DNA of 35,326 nt from Defluviitaleaceae bacterium (lineage in GTDB: Bacteria; Bacillota; Clostridia; Lachnospirales; WQUN01), in contig WRLD01000031.1 of the NCBI GenBank assembly GCA_009777845.1, positions 1 through 35,326 on the forward strand, read 5' to 3'. The number at the start of each line of letters is the position of its first letter. Position 1 is the first letter of the stretch. A program made the translations under genes and the position numbers. Under the pieces are notes generated by a model. The model had not been told where the DNA came from. It did not search any database and was given only the letters and a program-made list of their open reading frames with translations. Below, piece after piece: positions 32,400 through 35,326 of the stretch.

Positions 32400-35162
32400 T
32401 TGGAAAAAAATGGGGGGGGGGGGTACACATTAGCCATAATTATGGCGGTGATAATGTCCCTCTCGCCTATAGCGAGCTTTGCGGCTACGCCAGAGGTAAT
32501 TTACATTGAAATAGAAAACGTGCTTAGCGGAATGTCGGAGTTTAGTACAGAGCCTATGGTGGTGGCGGGTTCCGATCATACGGTAGCATTAAAAGCAGAC
32601 GGCACGGTTTGGGCTTGGGGGGGTAATGGTCTTGCAGGTGACGGAACAATTGGCACTAGGTATACCCCCGTGCAGGTTTACGGTCTAAGTAATGTAACGG
32701 CAATATCGGCAGGATATGACCATACCGTAGCCCTAAAAAATGACGGTACAGTTTGGGCGTGGGGACGTGACTATTACGGTCAATTAGGAGTAGGTGGTGG
32801 AACCTATCAACGGTATACCCCCGCTCAGGTAACTGATTTAAATGGTGTAACGGCGATAGCGGCAGGGATTAACCATACCGTAGCCCTAAAAGATGACGGA
32901 ACAGTTTGGGCGTGGGGATATAATACGTGGGGTCAGTTAGGTGACGGAACAACTGCTCTAAGGCTTACCCCCGTACAGGTCACAGATTTAAGCAATGTAA
33001 AGGCAATTTCGGCGGGTGAATGGCATACCGTAGCCCTAAAAGACGATGGCACAGTTTGGGCTTGGGGGAGTAATACGCGGGGTCTGTTAGGGATTGGTGA
33101 AGCAATAACTACCGAAAGTCTTACCCCCATACAGGTCACAGATTTAAGCAATGTAACGGCAATCTCGGCGAGCAGCTACCATACCGTAGCCCTAAAAAGT
33201 GACGGCACAGTTTGGTCGTGGGGATATAATACGTACGGTCAGTTAGGAATTGGGCTTTATTATGGATCAACTGCTCCAAGATATACCCCTGTTCAGGTAA
33301 CTGGTTTAAGCGATGTAACATCAATTTCAACAGGGTGGTATCAATATACTGTAGCCCTAAAAAATGATGGCACAGCTTGGACGTGGGGGAATAATGAGTG
33401 CGGTCAGTTAGGTGACGGAACAACTACCGATAGGCATACCCCCGTACGGGTCACAGATTTAAGCAATGTAACGACAATATCGGCGGGCTTGTTTCGTACC
33501 GTAGCCTTAAAAAATGACGGCACAGTTTGGGCTTGGGGGGAGGGCTTGTTGTTAGGTGACGGAACAACTGCCCCAATGCGTACCACCCCCGTACAAGTCC
33601 TCGGCGTAGACGGCGTAGGCTTCCTAAACCTAAGAAACAGTACACCAACTACAGGCTTTAACACCTACCCTATGGTCGGAGGGGGCAACTATCATACCGC
33701 AGCCCTAAAAGATGACGGCACAGTTTGGGCATGGGGGTCTAATGAATACGGTCAGTTAGGTGACGGAACAACCACAAATAGGCATACCCCTGTACAAGTT
33801 TATGGTTTAATAAACGTAACGGCAATATCGGGGAATGGGTGGCATAACGCAGCCCTAAGAGCTGACGGCACAGTTTGGACTTGGGGATATAATGGTTTCG
33901 GTCAGTTAGGTAACGGAACAATTACGGATAGGTATACGCCCATTAGGGCTAATGGTCTAAGTGATGTAACGGCAATATCGACGGGATATTACCATACCGT
34001 AGCCCTAAAGGACAACGGCACGGTTTGGGCGTGGGGACATAACGAGTACGGTCAGTTAGGCGACGGAACAACCACCAACAGGAATAGCCCTGTACAAGTT
34101 ACCAGTTTAAGCAATGTAAGGGCAATTTCGGCGGGTGCATGGCATACCGCGGCCTTAAAAGACGATGGCACAGTTTGGATTTGGGGGCATAATGGTAGCG
34201 CGCAGTTAGGGCTTGGTGATGTAACAGACAGGCATACCCCTGTTCAAGTTGCGGGGCTAAGCGATGTAAAGGCAGTTTCGGCGAGCGGTGGACATACCGT
34301 AGCACTAAAAAATGACGGAACAGTTTGGGCTTGGGGCTGGAATGATTTTGGTCAAGTAGGTGACGGAACAACTGTATCTGTGCGGTATACCCCTGTTAAG
34401 GTAACGAGCTTAGACAATGTGACGACAATTTCGGGGCAATATGGTCATACCGTAGCCATAAAAAATGACGGTACAGCTTGGGCGTGGGGAAACAATGAGT
34501 ACGGTCAGTTAGGTGACGGAACAACCACCAATAGGAATACCCCTGTACAAATTACCAGTTTAGACACTGTAACAGCAATTTCGGCGGGTGGTTATTATAC
34601 CGTAGCCCTAAAATATGACGGCACAGTTTGGACGTGGGGTTTTAATTGGGAGGGTCAGCTAGGTGACGGAACGGCACTTAACCATAGGTATACCCCCATA
34701 CAAGTCCACGGCGAGGGTGGCGTAGGCTTCTTAAACCTAGGGGCAACAGCACTAGGGGATTTATACATCGTAGTCTTTGACCTAAACGGCGGTACTCGCA
34801 CAGGCGGCGGCGAAATTAAACAAACCGTGCCACCAAAAGGCGCGGCGACTACCCCTACAGTAACTTATAGTGGCTGGGTTCTTGACGGTTGGGACATTTC
34901 TTTTGCTAATGTAAATAAAAATATTATCGAAATAACCGCGCAATGGCTTCGTCTAGGCGCAATCACAAACATGGGCGAGAGCGTAAGCTCCGCAGATGTG
35001 GTCTGGCTCGCGCGCCATGTCGCGGGTCATGCGGGCTTCGAGCTAAGCGAACAAGACAAGCACCTTGTGGATATAAACGGTGACGGAGTAGTGGATTCCG
35101 CCGATATTACCGCGCTTATGCGGTGGTTGGTGGGGTGGGAGCTAGGGGAATTGCAGGGGTAG
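32400..35162 (+). CDS. Secreted RCC1-repeat protein with dockerin (start out of frame)
   Basis: Large extracellular protein, open for 920 residues from 32400. After a signal segment (YTLAIIMAVIMSLSPIASFAA) come fourteen RCC1-type blades of about 50 residues (pattern HTVALKDDGTVWAWG, then GQLGDGTT), in two sets of seven, each ending GVGFLNL. Each set should form a seven-bladed propeller. A Listeria-Bacteroides repeat-like domain follows (YIVVFDLNGGTRTGGG to ITAQW), then a dockerin-like end. Its second calcium loop is intact (Asp891, Asn893, Asp895, Asp899, Asp902); the first is degenerate (TNMGESVSSAD). A TTG at 32400 has no ribosome-binding site. The natural start is the ATG at 32374, after AGAGGGG, giving MKAMRSASNWKKM, but that frame hits TAG after the 12-G tract at 32412. 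Ten or thirteen G would restore it. Confidence 0.85.
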   Translation: MEKNGGGGYTLAIIMAVIMSLSPIASFAATPEVIYIEIENVLSGMSEFSTEPMVVAGSDHTVALKADGTVWAWGGNGLAGDGTIGTRYTPVQVYGLSNVTAISAGYDHTVALKNDGTVWAWGRDYYGQLGVGGGTYQRYTPAQVTDLNGVTAIAAGINHTVALKDDGTVWAWGYNTWGQLGDGTTALRLTPVQVTDLSNVKAISAGEWHTVALKDDGTVWAWGSNTRGLLGIGEAITTESLTPIQVTDLSNVTAISASSYHTVALKSDGTVWSWGYNTYGQLGIGLYYGSTAPRYTPVQVTGLSDVTSISTGWYQYTVALKNDGTAWTWGNNECGQLGDGTTTDRHTPVRVTDLSNVTTISAGLFRTVALKNDGTVWAWGEGLLLGDGTTAPMRTTPVQVLGVDGVGFLNLRNSTPTTGFNTYPMVGGGNYHTAALKDDGTVWAWGSNEYGQLGDGTTTNRHTPVQVYGLINVTAISGNGWHNAALRADGTVWTWGYNGFGQLGNGTITDRYTPIRANGLSDVTAISTGYYHTVALKDNGTVWAWGHNEYGQLGDGTTTNRNSPVQVTSLSNVRAISAGAWHTAALKDDGTVWIWGHNGSAQLGLGDVTDRHTPVQVAGLSDVKAVSASGGHTVALKNDGTVWAWGWNDFGQVGDGTTVSVRYTPVKVTSLDNVTTISGQYGHTVAIKNDGTAWAWGNNEYGQLGDGTTTNRNTPVQITSLDTVTAISAGGYYTVALKYDGTVWTWGFNWEGQLGDGTALNHRYTPIQVHGEGGVGFLNLGATALGDLYIVVFDLNGGTRTGGGEIKQTVPPKGAATTPTVTYSGWVLDGWDISFANVNKNIIEITAQWLRLGAITNMGESVSSADVVWLARHVAGHAGFELSEQDKHLVDINGDGVVDSADITALMRWLVGWELGELQG
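32412..32423 (+). repeat. Poly-G tract (12 G) at the start of the RCC1 gene
   Basis: Twelve consecutive G directly after AAAAAAAT. The tract joins the ATG-started N terminus (32374) to the signal-peptide frame; with 12 G the two are out of frame. Homopolymers of this length mutate by slippage, and they are also error-prone in sequencing. Confidence 0.85.
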
Positions 35163-35164
35163 TT

Positions 35165-35252
35165 GTAGGGGGCGGACTTGTCCGCCCCGACCCTTGCACG
35201 TTCGTCAATTCGGGACGGACAACGTCCCATCAATTTGGTGCGTGGCAGCCTC
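35165..35252. mobile_element. Partial hairpin-ended element after the RCC1 gene
   Basis: Begins GTAGGGGGCGGACTTGTCCG two bases after the stop codon and contains the family's GCACGTTCGTCAATTC segment. The right end is not recognisable: at 35253 the sequence turns into homopolymers. Confidence 0.6.
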
Positions 35253-35326
35253 GGGGGGGGGGGAACCCCCCCCCCCCCCACAAAACCCCCGCGTCCCCTT
35301 CCCCCGGGGTTTGAAATTATATTTTT
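35253..35326. other. Low-complexity window end, possibly unreliable
   Basis: Eleven G, AA, fourteen C, then C-rich sequence, with no gene or structure I trust. It replaces the expected right end of the repeat element and may be an assembly error near a contig end. Confidence 0.5.

Noticed and set aside
32933..34371. Several minus-strand open frames inside the RCC1 gene
   Set aside because: They arise from the repetitive coding sequence on the other strand, overlap one another and have no start signals.

Overview
The window looks like a chromosomal segment of an endospore-forming, Gram-positive Clostridia-type bacterium. The reasons are two sporulation regulators (spoVT, sigE), Gram-positive ribosome-binding sites, an infC-rpmI-rplT operon with a Firmicutes-style attenuated leader, a sortase-type cell-wall anchor, and cohesin-like and dockerin-like secreted proteins. 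Species cannot be named from the sequence alone.

Layout. Positions 1-3950: the tail of an unknown gene, then a three-gene ABC transporter of the TrpXYZ type followed by an HD-domain hydrolase, all on the plus strand behind one good promoter. 3944-5452: promoter, L20-type leader with attenuator, infC (apparently starting at an ATC codon), rpmI, rplT and a terminator. 5537-6082: spoVT. 6376-14063 (minus strand): purine biosynthesis genes in transcription order purF-purM-purN-[methyltransferase]-purH-purD-purC; the set turns PRPP into IMP but lacks purL/Q/S, purE/K and purB here. 14064-14807: an array of 28-bp tandem repeats interleaved with 112-bp inverted-repeat elements. 14808-19203 (minus): rpsO-pnp-M16 peptidase-dut from one promoter to one terminator. 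19771-21297: comM/yifB. 21314-25042 (minus): a secreted-protein cluster made of a cohesin-like protein, a subtilisin-like protease and a wall-anchored repeat protein. 25248-25970: sigE, divergent from that cluster. 26017-29317: a single-chain restriction-modification-specificity enzyme behind a promoter embedded in a palindrome, and a small gene with its own promoter. 29379-31262: a repeat-rich island carrying a PepSY protein. 31261-32214: two half-size TauE/SafE permeases and a small gene. 32374-35162: a large RCC1-repeat, dockerin-bearing secreted protein whose start is out of frame across a 12-G tract.

The most unusual aspect is the non-coding DNA. At least four repeat families fill most intergenic gaps, are nested inside each other and often begin within a few bases of a stop codon: (a) palindromes whose arms are degenerate 9-bp GCGGATTT-type repeats; (b) a ~155-bp element with CTCTGTGCCTCTGTG terminal inverted repeats; (c) 112-bp and 169-bp elements with hairpin-forming terminal inverted repeats (GGGACGGATTTATCCGTCCC type); (d) 28-bp tandem arrays. 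No transposase is present, so they look like non-autonomous elements. The other strong candidates for follow-up are the poly-G switch of the dockerin protein, the operator-like palindrome over the promoter of the restriction enzyme, and sigE standing apart from its usual partners spoIIGA and sigG.
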